Positions 1-48,586 of a stretch of 64,000 nt of DNA are shown here, one piece after another. How positions within the stretch are numbered: the first letter of the stretch is position 1; every line of letters starts with the position of its first letter. The translations under genes were made by a program, and so were the position numbers. The DNA lies in the NCBI GenBank assembly GCA_946811695.1, contig OX328132.1:95306456-95370455 (forward strand), written 5' to 3'. This stretch comes from Gonocerus acuteangulatus (Eukaryota; Arthropoda; Insecta; Hemiptera; Coreidae). The notes under the pieces were generated by a model, which saw nothing but the letters and a program-made list of their open reading frames with translations, searched no databases and was not told the origin of the DNA.

Positions 1-144
1 CTTATGACAGGAAAGGCAACTTCTGCAGGGGTTGAAAGAATGTTTTCAACCCTTGGTTTTGTTCACTGTCAAATGAGAAACTAGCTAATTAGATGTGAAA
101 AGACTGGCAAACTGGGTTTTTTGTTCAAAGCTTTAAATAAATAA
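1..144 (+). pseudogene. hAT transposase C-terminal dimerisation domain relic
   Basis: The frame from base 1 reads a hAT-family C-terminal dimerisation motif: TSAGVERMFSTLGF, then QMRN, an in-frame stop (TAG at 82-84), then KTGKLGFLFKALNK and a second stop. In functional hAT transposases this segment has the pattern S-x-x-x-E-R-x-F-S followed by R-N-R-L and a K-L-V/F motif, and it mediates dimerisation. The internal stop and the lack of any catalytic part in view mark it as a dead remnant cut by the window edge. Family assignment rests on motif recognition only. Confidence 0.7.
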
Positions 145-797
145 TATTACTGTTAGTGTACGTGATGTTCATGTAACATAAAATTCAAAATATTTACATA
201 TATATTTAACTATTTATAATAAAATATGTAATACAAAATTGAAAATATTTAGTAAACAAATACCTTAAACAGTATAAAATATTGAAAAGAAAAGCATAAA
301 TAATAAGTAGGAACTCTATTATTAATGGAAAGAACAAAATGACTAAAAATGTTTAACATATAGAAAAATAAAGCATAAATAAGAATTAGGAACTCATTAT
401 AAAAGGGAAAAAAGTTGAAAATTTCTACAAATGAACATTATTTTGGAAGATTGTTTGCTACAACTTGAATTTTGAAATTTTCAAACGTGAAATGATGCCG
501 GTCTGATCTGAGTATACTTTTGAAGCGACTGAATTATCTTTCAACATCTACTAAAGCCTCTGGTGTGTATTTTATGGCTACAATCAACTGCTCTGAAGAG
601 TGGGATTCAACTAAACTGTTAATTGTTTTGCCGCTATGGATATCTCCAATAATGTGGATATTTTTCCATCCAGGGGTTTATTCTAGACTGTCTTTTCACT
701 TTATTTTTAATTTATTCCCAGTAACTCCTTTTAAAACCTGGATTTTCTCTATTACTCTCGTATGATTCTAATGCTATCCACTAACAACATGCCTTTT
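145..797. other. AT-rich stretch without recognisable gene
   Basis: A strongly AT-rich stretch with no family-like ORF. An 81-codon open frame at 520-765 shows no recognisable motif and is treated as chance. Confidence 0.5.
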
Positions 798-798
798 G

Positions 799-2209
799 TA
801 CAGGGCACAAAAATAATGGTCATCCGTTCAGATGATTCTCCAATGCGAGATCGGAAAAAATAATCCCCATATTAATCCCCGCAAAATTGACCTTGAGATG
901 TTATTCCAAGGTCAATTTTTTTTTATTGCATATTTCAAAACTGCGAGTCATGAGGAAGAAAAAAGTCAACAGCACCATAGATCAGAAATGACTCCTTTTG
1001 GTCAAAATGACCATTAACAGCGTATACGTGGGCCATTCTATTACAGTCGACAAATGGTGGCCAATTTTGATAATTTTTTTTCTTTAGCATGTTCTAACAT
1101 TGCATTACACAAAAATACCTCGTTTGATTTTTTTAAACAAAGCATCTTCCAGTATAAAACAATGTAAGTATATTGAACAACAGCCCTCACAGCGGCAATC
1201 ATTGGAGGACCAGAACGCATATTTTACAATTGACAGAAATGCCTTCATGAGGTTATTCTCGAAGCTTATCAAGAGCTCCTGGCCATAAGCTTTCAACCAA
1301 TCACTGAAATTAATCATTAAGGATTTCATAGGTCATGTATGAATTTCATGAACCAACCAGTCCTCGAGTCGCTCTTAGAATAGAGGATAGAATAATTGTC
1401 CTTGCCCGTGTGCAGAAAAAAAAGTTTCTTCCTAAAAAAAATCAAAAAAAAAAAAAACTTAATAAGGAAGATTATCAATCCAGCGCCCGTAGCAATTGTG
1501 CCCGTTCACCAGCTTAAATATTTCGGACTTCATTTCTGAGGCAAGCTGCCAGACTTTCTCCAAATTCTTTTAAATGCCCAAGTTATTCTCATCCATTTTG
1601 CCTGCTGTGGATGGTAACGTTGGAAAACAAACTTTCTTCCATCCACAATACCCGCTGGAGGAAGGCTGGATGACGTTCCATGTCCAGCACCCACCTGCAA
1701 AACAATGCTTTCTGCTCCTGATCCCCGGGCCTCAACTCCTGAACTAGCTGTAATTTGAAGGAAGACGTTCTTCCCGAAGGAAGTTCTGGTCCTCCAATGA
1801 TTGCCGCTGTGAGGGTCGTTGTTCAATATACTTACATTATTTTATATTGGAAGATGCCTTTTTAAAAAAAAAATCAAACGAGGTATTTTTGTGTAAGGCA
1901 ATGTTAGTAGAACATACTAAAAAAAAAAAAAAATTATCAAAATCGGCCACCATTTGACGATTGTAATGGAATGGCCCACATATACACTGTTAATGGTCAC
2001 TTTGACCATAAGGAGTCATTTCTGACCTATGGTGCTGTTGACTTTTTTTTTCCTCTCGCAGTTTCGAAATATGCAATAAAAAAATTTGACCTTGGAATAA
2101 CATCTCAAGGTCAATTTTGCGGGGGTTACTAAGGGGGTTATTTTTTCCGATCTCGCATTGGAGAATAATCTGGCCAACGGATGACCATTATTTTTGTGAC
2201 ACCCTGTAC
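799..2209. mobile_element. 1.4 kb element with ~420-bp inverted repeat arms
   Basis: The left arm (about 799-1216) and right arm (about 1784-2209) are inverted copies of each other with moderate divergence. Shared blocks include the outer end (acagggcacaaaaataatgg against its complement ending tgacaccctgt), the segment with aatgcgagatcgga, and the inner segment around cattggaggaccagaac. The middle (1217-1783) is a non-repeated spacer. The frame 1530-1826 (-) inside it has no domain I recognise. The CAGGGTGT-type terminus resembles the ends of other DNA elements in this window. It looks like a non-autonomous foldback or long-TIR DNA transposon. Confidence 0.75.
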
Positions 2210-2597
2210 CTAGTATTGACATAGTACATATACAGCCACCTTCTTGGAATTAGAAAAATCACAGTTACCTAGACTCAATGGGTAAAGTTTTATTTTTTTT
2301 CTCGGTTTTCCTTTATTTCTTCAATTACAAAATAAATAGAATATTAAAATATGTAGCAAACATATGAATTTATGGCAGAATATGTAAAAATATGGAGTTT
2401 TGACAAAATATGTAAAATAAAAAACTGTTTATATACTTTTAAAACACTTAAAACTTGCAGAATTACATCAATACTTAGGATTTACGAATCAGAAAAGAAT
2501 ATGTAAATACAATTACATCTGTTCCCTAGTGATTAATATTTCTGTAAAGCTTCATTTCTAAAATTGTTGTTTTAAAATTTGAAAATTAAGTCATTAT

Positions 2598-2752
2598 ATA
2601 TACAGGGGTCGAAATTGTCCTATATTTTGAGACCAGAGATTCTGTACATTTAAATTTAAACGCGGAAAATTAATGATTTTTGTTGATTTAAGCCTTTAAA
2701 TTTACAGAAATTCCTGTTTCAAAATATAGGTCAACTTCAACCCCTGTATATA
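2598..2752. mobile_element. Short MITE-like inverted repeat (~155 bp)
   Basis: The ends are complementary: tacaggggtcgaaattg with tcctatattttga on the left, and tcaaaatatagg with caacttcaacccctgta on the right. TA dinucleotides flank it, as for Tc1/mariner-type MITEs. No coding capacity. Confidence 0.65.
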
Positions 2753-2964
2753 TGATCCGTCAATTCTGCTATGCTCCCAAAATTATCCACTTAAGACCCA
2801 CCACTTTAGAGTAGTTATTTTATTATTTGCATTGTAAATAAGCAAATATTTGAGTTACAGGTTTATATAATGAACAACTAGGTAATAACCAGCTCTCTAT
2901 ATAGACTAGATACATTTCAAAAGGCTGATTTCTTTTTTAAAGCCGGTTTTAGTAAAAATATTCA

Positions 2965-3050
2965 ATTTAAATCAAAAAAATCCGATTTAAATCAAAAAAA
3001 TCTGATTTAAATCAAATAAATCCGATTTTTTTGATTTTTTTACACCCTGT
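2965..3050. repeat. Short tandem repeat, ~20-bp unit
   Basis: Three to four head-to-tail units of about 20 bp with the core atttaaatcaaaaaaatccg, followed by ttttttgattttttt, which is the complement of the unit's A-rich half. It may be the eroded end of a transposon, since it runs into acaccctgt. Confidence 0.6.
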
Positions 3051-3451
3051 TCAGCACAATATTAAAACTAAAATTTTCTTAAATACAGCTTGGATAAAAT
3101 CGCTATATATGAGATAAGGGTCCTATGACAGGTAAGAAAAATTTGCTAAAATCAGATTTTAAAAAGTAGCTGTCACAAAAAAACTGTGCCTGATGGAAAA
3201 ATTCTGACTACATACCTGAATTTAGTCTGAAAAACTGCACTAGATTCACTAATCAGATTTCTTGTGAAAAGAACCTTGTCGACCAGTGTAATTGAAAGAA
3301 TTACAGAACAGTTACATACAGGAAGAATTGGGAAAGCTTTGGAATCTTCTAGAATTTAACCCCAATCACACATGCTATTGTACACTTAATTTTGTCCTAA
3401 GTTGCACATATTTTTGGTGCTTATTGTAAAATAGGAATAACTAATACAACA

Positions 3452-3622
3452 GGGGTCTCACGTGGTCTGGTGGCTAGTGCGCTAGATTCATAAGCGGGAG
3501 ATGGTGGGTTCGATCCCCACCGGGTACAGGAATTTTCTCATCTCAGGGCTCGCTGAGAAAATTCTTGGCTGCACCTTGGCGCTAATGGCCAAGAATTGTC
3601 GATGCACCGTAAAAAAAAAAAC
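3452..3622 (+). repeat. tRNA-derived SINE, family A (copy 1)
   Basis: The 5' part is tRNA-like with an A box (tggtctggtggctagtgcg) and a B box (gggttcgatccccacc), internal RNA polymerase III promoter elements. A conserved body follows (catctcagggctcgctgag, gcgctaatggccaag) and an A-rich tail. The body contains a hairpin: gaattttctcatctcag against ctgagaaaattc. Six longer copies occur in this window. The cloverleaf does not fold as a normal tRNA and the sequence runs into the SINE body, so this is not a tRNA gene. Confidence 0.88.
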
Positions 3623-3888
3623 AATAATAAGCCAATAGATAGGATAATGTTTTATGAAGCTGAAATGTGATTCCAATGAAAATTCGTGCACCAGCACCTT
3701 TTAGGCCATTGGAATCCCCTTTGCATTTCATTTTGTATTCCTTTCTAGTCAAGGAAGTCACTTTTCTTCTACATGGCTTTAATATGAAAAGGTGCTAAAC
3801 ATTTGCAAATACTTTATCATAAATATGATTGTTACTTTATGTAGTGCTGTAATTATCTTTATTACGTTTGAGGAATTAAATGTTATTT

Positions 3889-4083
3889 TTTTTATTTATT
3901 TTTTTTTTTTTTTTTACGGTGCATCGACATAAATCTTGGCCATTAGCACCGAAGTCCAGGGTGCAACCAGGAATTTTCTCAGCGAGCCCTGAGATGAGAA
4001 AATTTCTGGCGTCGGTGGGGATCGAACCTACCATCTCCCGCTTATGAATCTAGCACGCTGGCCACTAGACCACAGGAGACCCC
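3889..4083 (-). repeat. tRNA-derived SINE, family A (copy 2)
   Basis: Full-length copy in reverse orientation: T-run, acggtgcatcgac, body, B box complement and tRNA-like 5' end at ggagacccc. It is flanked by a 13-bp direct repeat attaaatgttatt (3875-3887 and 4084-4096), the target-site duplication expected for LINE-mediated retroposition. Confidence 0.92.
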
Positions 4084-4096
4084 ATTAAATGTTATT

Positions 4097-5173
4097 ATTG
4101 GAATTGATAACTCCCCATTGTTGATGCTTAAATGAAAATGCCATTGTGCCCATATTTTAATCAGATTTTTATCAAGATATGCCTTAATTGTCCAACATGA
4201 CGTACAACCGCAGCATATCTGTCACGTGAGAGGAGAGATACAATTGTTAATGCCCAGCATTTTTGGGCTTTAAATTATAACAAGCTGAGTCAAAATGTTT
4301 AAGGAAATTATAGTTTGTAATATAGCTGATCTGAGAAATTAAAATACTCTCTTTTAACCCCATCTCATTGAGAATATTCGGTAATTGTGAATTTTAGGAG
4401 CCCCCTCACCATTTTTTTTTTTTTTTAATTACACTATAACGCATTTTGAACCACTTTACACGAATCCGTTTAAAAAAAAAAAAGAAAAAAAGTCGCTTAA
4501 CTAGGAAAAACGTTATTAAGCATTAAAGTTCACAGTTATGCAGGTTAGGAAAACAAAGACAAACAACAATATTTGTAAGCATGTGCTTGTGCAGGGATGT
4601 AATTAAGAAGTCTAATTTAAATTTACCATCAATTATTTATTCGGAAATATTTTTTTAAATAATAAAACATTCTCCACATTTTTTTTTTTTTTTTTGCTTA
4701 TGAAAAGTATTATATGAAAGAAATGCCCTAATAATTAGCTAATGCCTTCATAATTGATGTGCTCTGATGTGAAATTGCGGGAAAGTACAAAGTTCAATAA
4801 GACTATATATACTAGCCAGTTTACAAACTATCTCAATCTTTTAGTTTACATCAGTGCTGAAATAAGGATTTTTCAAGTGAGACTTTTCTCCAGGCAGTTT
4901 CTTCTCCAATTCAGTTCACATCATTGTTTCAGAGTCAAAGCTCATTGTCTTTTTTAAATCTTTGTGAAACTTAACCACTGAGTCATATTTCCTGTAGAAC
5001 TGATAAAAAAAAATAGAGATCATTTAACACAGACTCCCACAATAATAATGAATTTATTTATAATCAAAATAAAATGAATTAAATCACTTGGTGCAAAAGA
5101 ACCTGTTTTTAACATTAATTGATAATTAATGAATAGTTCTAGAAATTTTATTTATTATTTAATAATTAATTTT
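4097..5173. other. AT-rich stretch, no gene seen
   Basis: Low-complexity AT-rich DNA with short poly(A/T) runs. A 67-codon open frame at 4754-4957 has no motif. I looked here for the missing dymeclin N-terminal exon (expected to contain a DPFW-like motif) and did not find it. Confidence 0.5.
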
Positions 5174-5362
5174 GGGGTCTCCCGTGGTCTAGTGGCTAGC
5201 GCGCTAGATTCATAAGCGGGAGATGGTGGGTTCGATCCCCACCAGCGCCAGAAATTTTCACATCTCAGGGCTCGCTGAGAAAATTCCTGGCTGCACCCTG
5301 GATGTCGGCGCTAATAGCCAAGATTTGTTGATGCGCCGTAAAAATAAAAAAAATAAAAAAAT
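5174..5362 (+). repeat. tRNA-derived SINE, family A (copy 3)
   Basis: Near-consensus copy beginning ggggtctcccgtggtctagt, with B box gggttcgatccccacc, the family body including ctgcaccctgg and ggcgctaatagccaag, and an A/T-rich tail. Sequences like aataatttt flank both sides, suggesting an eroded target duplication. Confidence 0.88.
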
Positions 5363-5955
5363 AATTTTAATATAGAAAATATGCGTATTCATGTATATAA
5401 ACATGCTTACACGTACACTCAGAAATCCATGTAAAAGATCATGATGGGCACAGATGTGGCACAGTAGGCCAGTGTTTCTCAGACTTGGAAAAATTGAATC
5501 CTCCCTCCTTTTAAATGAGTAAAATATCTGGACAGTGTTGCCGTGACTGATTTGCCATTTACTGAATTCATGGCTAAAAATGTTCTGAATCTGTAAAATA
5601 TGAACTGAATTGTGGGACATTCAAATATCACAATATATAAAAAAGAAACTACTCATAATAAAAGGAAAATATATTTCAAAATTATTTTACATTTATCCAT
5701 TCAGTTATAATTCTCACCGCTCACTGATTTATATTTAGCACCCCCAAATATTACTTAAACTTTCAATCACACCCTCAGATAGCATCAGCGACAACTGGGG
5801 GGGGGGCGGTACCACTCACTCCCTATCCTATGAACTAGGGAAATTGTATATTTAGTACTCCTCCGAATAATTTCATAGAACAATACTGAACTGGTGTCAG
5901 ATACTCAATACTGCTTTCATCAGATCCCAAACTGATTAACTTATTTTGGTTTTAG
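5363..5955. other. AT-rich stretch upstream of the first visible dymeclin exon
   Basis: No coding motif or repeat family recognised apart from an 8-bp G run near 5800. It is probably intron sequence of dymeclin, because the next exon begins in the middle of the protein. Confidence 0.45.
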
Positions 5956-44043
<38,088 letters not shown>

Positions 44044-45338
44044 AATTATTTCTTAGATAATCATACAGTTTCATTAATATTATTAACCTAATCCTTATCC
44101 TTTAACTTTATTATTATTACTAAAAACCTGTGTTGTGCTAGGCTAACAAATGCCAATGAAGCTTTCTGGAGGAAGGTAAGGGATAGACGCTTAATTAGAT
44201 CGATTAATCGAATTTAGTTTTTAAGTGCTATATAAAAAGTTTAAATATATTAAACTTTCTGTGACTGGAGCAATTGATTTCATCGCCAGCTGTAGGTTTT
44301 TTGTAAACAGCGTATTTTTTTGCATGAGGCTCATCGGGCTTCTTTAGTCTGACATCCAGGGTAGTTGTTTGGTCTTTAAGCTGTTATAGCAGTAATAGAG
44401 GTATGTCTAAAAAATCAAAATAGGGTTTCGGCTAAATATCACACTGTTTCCAAAAATCCTACTGCTGAACAATGAAGAAGAAATACAATTGATGAATTAT
44501 CATGAAACCATAATCTTGGATTGATAAATGTTAGGTGAACTCTAAAATATACAGTTTGATGTAACTGATGCCTGATCAAAAATGAAGGGAAGAGTTTTGC
44601 TTTAATCGAGAAAGTGTGGTAATGTGAATTAACCATTTTTTATTCTAATATAAAGAATAACATTTCAGATTTGATTAATGATCATTGAAGAACTAGGTAA
44701 AGGCTCTACTTTGTGATTGAAAATCAAACTTGAGAAGGTTCTGTTCAGTATGATTGACTGATAACTTTTTAGCAGGGACCTGTTATTCTTTTCATTAAAG
44801 ACTAAGAATCTATACTCTCTAAAACTCTTGCTTTATCCAATGACATTTGCTTAACCATTAGGCTGCGTAATTCTCGTAGGGCTAGATGATGCAGTAGTGC
44901 CTGGAGTGCGCCCCGTATGCTGAATACTTTCGTCGCAAGATAATTCTCTTGTACTTTGCATTCCACTAGTTCCAGGTGTTTCTCCAATAGAAACAGTTTG
45001 GGATATATTATCAGAACTCTCATCGTCATCGAAGAAAACTCTTCACTTTTGCTCACACCCGTCAAATGTTCTAACAATTCTTGTTCAGAATATATTTTCT
45101 TAGAAATATTTACACACACACAATTGTTCACTTGAAACGCACAAAATATACTGGAGAAATAAGCAGGGTAAATTCCAGGTAAAGAGAAACAACAGCTTTT
45201 GGCATTAAAAAAAGAGAGGGAGCAGGTATACGTACAGGTAGGCTGAGCCGGAAGCTAAAGTAACAAAAGTAGAAGTCCTATGCCCCTATCTGCTTTGAAA
45301 AACACTTAACAGCCTACAGATGTAAATAGTGCAAGGAC
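44044..45338. other. Downstream flank of dymeclin
   Basis: No gene recognised. The 109-codon minus-strand frame at 44802-45131 (with VRVLIIYPKLFLLEKHLELV-like residues) is not similar to a family I know; it could be a transposon scrap. 3' UTR extent is not determined. Confidence 0.4.
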
Positions 45339-45480
45339 TGATGTAATAGCTCGTGGCAGCCAAACTGATATATTAGTCTGTAGCACTCGGGGCACTGCTC
45401 CCTCCAGATTGAAATATCAGTCTGGAGCACTCTCGGCACTGCAACCACCGGACTGATATATCAGTCCTTAGCAGTGTAAG
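45339..45480. repeat. Tandem palindromic repeats (ctgatatatcag core)
   Basis: Three to four units of about 50 bp, each containing a palindromic core (aaactgatatattagtctgt, attgaaatatcagtct, gactgatatatcagtc) separated by gcactcggggcactgc-like spacers. It may be the subterminal region of a DNA transposon. Confidence 0.7.
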
Positions 45481-45629
45481 AGCTAATAGGTGGTCAGGGC
45501 ATTTCCCAGATGTTGGCAATATGTTTGTCTCCACCCTAAAGACGAATATGCCAGATTTGTCCTACATGTCAAAGTAGTGAGTGTTGGCGGATCCATCACA
45601 GTGTCATTCTCTTGAGTTAAATAAGGCCA

Positions 45630-45807
45630 TTGCAAAACATTTGATGTATAGACATGGCTCTGCCTGCAGGCAAGGTTCTCAGAGGTGAAGGCTATAATGT
45701 TATATCATTTATAAGTGCTCCTGAAGCAGCGTCAAAAATATTAAAAAAACACGTAGAGCAAAATAAAAGAGTGGTGTAGTTATTGAAATTTGACCTTCTG
45801 CCACATT
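45630..45807 (+). repeat. Solo or fragmentary PLE terminal repeat
   Basis: Contains the family boxes tgctcctgaagcagcgtc, cacgtagagc and gaccttctgccac, matching the terminal repeats at 38.3-39.0 kb and 24.3 kb. No coding sequence attached. Confidence 0.7.
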
Positions 45808-46541
45808 AAATATATGTAATTTTTTTATAATACAGGGTGTTCCCAAAATAAATGGCAAAACCACAGAAACCGATGCAGAAAGAAAAAAGCCCTATGGTAT
45901 TTATCCCATTTTTGCTTCGTTTCCGAAATAAATGCAAACAACTAAGAGAAATTATGAAAAGGCAGTCTTTTTAAGGCATATATAAAAATCGATAAAATTA
46001 TACGTTTATCACCCACCCCGGCCTCCTTTAATCCCCCCCCCTCCCAAAAAAAATATAGGACTGAGTATGCCTCTGATTTTTTGGAGATGGGCTTGGGAAC
46101 AGATTACAGCAGAGCAATGCACAAATGCCATCCAGTCTGTCAATGTGCGATGTGATGCCTGTAATGCTGCAATGGGCCAAACCTTTGAACACTTTTTAAA
46201 TTGATTATTAGAGGAAGAAATTGTTATTTTATAATTATGTATGGGTCCTGGGTTAAATTTCAAATGTTTTAAGAATTGAAAATTAATTTTTATTAAGAAT
46301 TGAAAGTTTTTTATTATGTTGAACTTGCAACTTTACATAGCGTCAGTTTTTGGTTTCTTTCGGCATGAAGATTTTTTTTTGGGGGTGTAGAGGTGGTGGG
46401 ATGTAAAACAGGCTTTTTTGTTTTAGCACTTTCCTCCGAAGGAAAGTAGCTATTCATGGGGTCAGTTAATTTTTTCCTCCAAGAAGATTTTTTGTTGTTT
46501 TTTTTGGGGGGGATAGAGGGGTGGAACATAAAAAATCTACT

Positions 46542-48404
46542 AAGACAGGTATAGTTGGGATTCGGCTAGGAGAAAAACGTCAGACTTTCAAAAATAAATC
46601 TGTATTTTTGGACGTTTCGACTGCAACAATGGCAGCCTTCTTCAGCTAAAAAATATATACAACTTATAAGTAAAGAAAATGTACAACTAGTAAGTAAAAG
46701 ACAGGCAGAAATGAGCGGAGTATATATATCAATACAATAAATTTTAACCAATCTTATTTTTAAAAACAATGAAAATACGGTAGTTGGAAAGAAAACAGCA
46801 TGTAGAACTTGTTAGTAAAAACAGTACAAAAAAAATTAAACAGTAAAAACAACGCACATTTTTTATGTAGTGAAAAACAAAATCTATTTTATAAGTGAAT
46901 ACAATTTATAACAATTAATATATAGATACATACCACTATAGAATGCCTAGGGGGGAGGGAGGAAGACCTCGAGGACAACTTAGGTAACCATGGTAGAAGT
47001 ATGAACGACAGCAACTACACCGGTGGTCTTTATAGTTATGAAAAAGGGGTGGGGAGGGGGTAAATCGGTGCAGATGAAAGAGGTGCAATTGCTGGGTTGT
47101 AAAAGCGGGTTGTAAAGGAGGTTGTAAAAGGTGTTAAGAGCTTTGGGACACACAAGTAGAGAAATTGTCTGGAGCCTTGGAACAAAGATAAGAAAGGAGG
47201 TCAGGACAATTTATGGAAGACGGAGGAGTAAGCAGGGGAGATGTTTTGTTTGTCGGTTTTGTAATTAATGTTATTGGGGTTTAAGTTAATGTGGACGCAT
47301 TCGGAAATCTGTCGCTTTTTGGTGTTTCGTTCAGTGGAAAGTATTTTAGTGTCGTCAAAGTTGAAAGTGTGTTTTTTAGTTATGGCGTGTTTTGCGAGGG
47401 CGGATTTGTGGATTTCTTTGTTTTTTATTGTCCGTTTGTGTTGTGTTATGCGGGAGTGAATATAATTTTTGGTTTCACCTATGTATACAGCATTACAGGA
47501 GGGGGTTTGGCAGGGTATTTGGTAAACACAGTGGGTGGCGCAGTCATAGGGAAGGGGATCTTTGAGTTTGGTGTACAATGTAGTAAGTTTGTTAGTGGTT
47601 TTTAACCCACTAACAGAAGACTTAACCCGTTCCCAAATAGTTAACTCCATCACTAATTTCCTACAAACTCTCCCCTACTTACTCCTCCGTCTTCCATAAA
47701 TTGTCCTGACCTCCTATTTTATCTTTGTTCCCAGGCTCCAGACAATTTTTCTACTTGTGTGTCCCAAAGCTCTTAACACCTTTTACAACCTCCTTTACAA
47801 CCCGCTTTTACAACCCAGCAATTGTACCTTTCATCTTCACTGATTTACCGCCTCCCCACCCTTTTTCATAACTATAAAGACCACCGGTGCAGTTGCTGTC
47901 GTTCATACTTCCAACCATGGTTACCTAAGTTGTCCTCGAGGTCTTCCTCCCTCCCCCCTAGGCATTCTCTAGTGGTATGTATCTATATATTAATTGTTAT
48001 AAATTGTATTCACTTATAAAATAGATTTTGTTTTTCACTACATGAAAAATGTTCGTTGTTTTTACTGTTTAATTTTTTTTTTGTACTGTTTTTACTAACA
48101 CTTTCTACATGCTGTTTACTTTCCAACTACCGTATTTTCATTGTTTTTAAAAATAAGATTGGTTAAAATTTATTGTATTGATATATATACTCCGCTCATT
48201 TCTGCCTGTCTTTTACTTACTAGTTGTACATTTTCTTTACTTATAAGTTGTATATATTTTTTAGCTGAAGAAGGCTGCCATTGTTGCAGTCGAAACGTCC
48301 AAAAATACAGATTTCTTTTTGAAAGTCTGACGTTTTTCTCCTAGCCGAATCCCAACTATACCTGTCTTCGTATCTCTACAGCGGCTAACTATCTCCATCT
48401 ACAC
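46542..48404 (-). mobile_element. Penelope-like element: GIY-YIG core between ~700-bp inverted terminal repeats
   Basis: Bounded by a perfect 13-bp target duplication taaaaaatctact (46529-46541 and 48405-48417). The left arm (46542 to about 47240) and right arm (about 47660-48366) are near-identical inverted copies. For example, aagacaggtatagttgggat at 46542 is answered by its complement ending 48366. Only about 420 bp of unique sequence separate the arms, holding the GIY-YIG domain. About 38 extra bases (cgtatctctacagcggctaa...) follow the right arm, the asymmetric tail known for PLE ends. Poorly diverged arms suggest a recent insertion. Confidence 0.9.
47201..47653 (-). CDS. GIY-YIG endonuclease domain (150 codons) of the PLE
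   Basis: An intact frame without the RT. It contains VYQIPCQTPSCNAVYIGETK (the two Cys then the V-Y-I-G-E core), SRITQHKRTIKN (R and H of the nuclease), SALAKHAITKKHTFNFDDTK and LSTERNTKKRQISECVHI (catalytic Glu region), ending INLNPNNINYKTDKQNIS. GIY-YIG proteins cut DNA one strand at a time, and in PLEs the domain follows RT to nick the target. Here it would start inside the right terminal repeat. Whether it is expressed is unknown. Confidence 0.88.
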   Translation of the reverse strand: MMELTIWERVKSSVSGLKTTNKLTTLYTKLKDPLPYDCATHCVYQIPCQTPSCNAVYIGETKNYIHSRITQHKRTIKNKEIHKSALAKHAITKKHTFNFDDTKILSTERNTKKRQISECVHINLNPNNINYKTDKQNISPAYSSVFHKLS

Positions 48405-48586
48405 TAAAAAATCTACTTTTAATGATTTTTATGTAGGCATTATGAAAGAATGCTTTTTCACAATTATGTTTTAGTTTTCTTGGCTGAAACGAAGAAAAAA
48501 CAAGATATATGCCAAAGGACTTTTTTTACTCCTGCATTGATTCCAAAAGTTTTACCTTTTTTTTTTTAATATAATATTTATTATAG

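Larger units (their letters stand above)
45833..48560. mobile_element. Second copy of the foldback family, split by a Penelope-like insertion
   Basis: The left end cagggtgttcccaaaataaa with caaaaccacagaaaccgatg, and internal blocks (gcagagcaatgcacaaatgc at 46108; tgcctgtaatgctgcaatgg), match the complete copy at 42567-43758. The right end (48478-48555: atatgccaaaggactttttt) is the complement-type end. The inserted PLE (46542-48404) accounts for the larger length. The extreme right terminus is eroded into a T run. Confidence 0.8.

Noticed and set aside
520..765. 81-codon open frame
   Set aside because: No motif, AT-rich, and no splice or neighbourhood support; likely chance.
4754..4957. Candidate for the dymeclin N-terminal exon
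   Set aside because: No frame contains the expected DPFW-type motif and no convincing splice pair fits.
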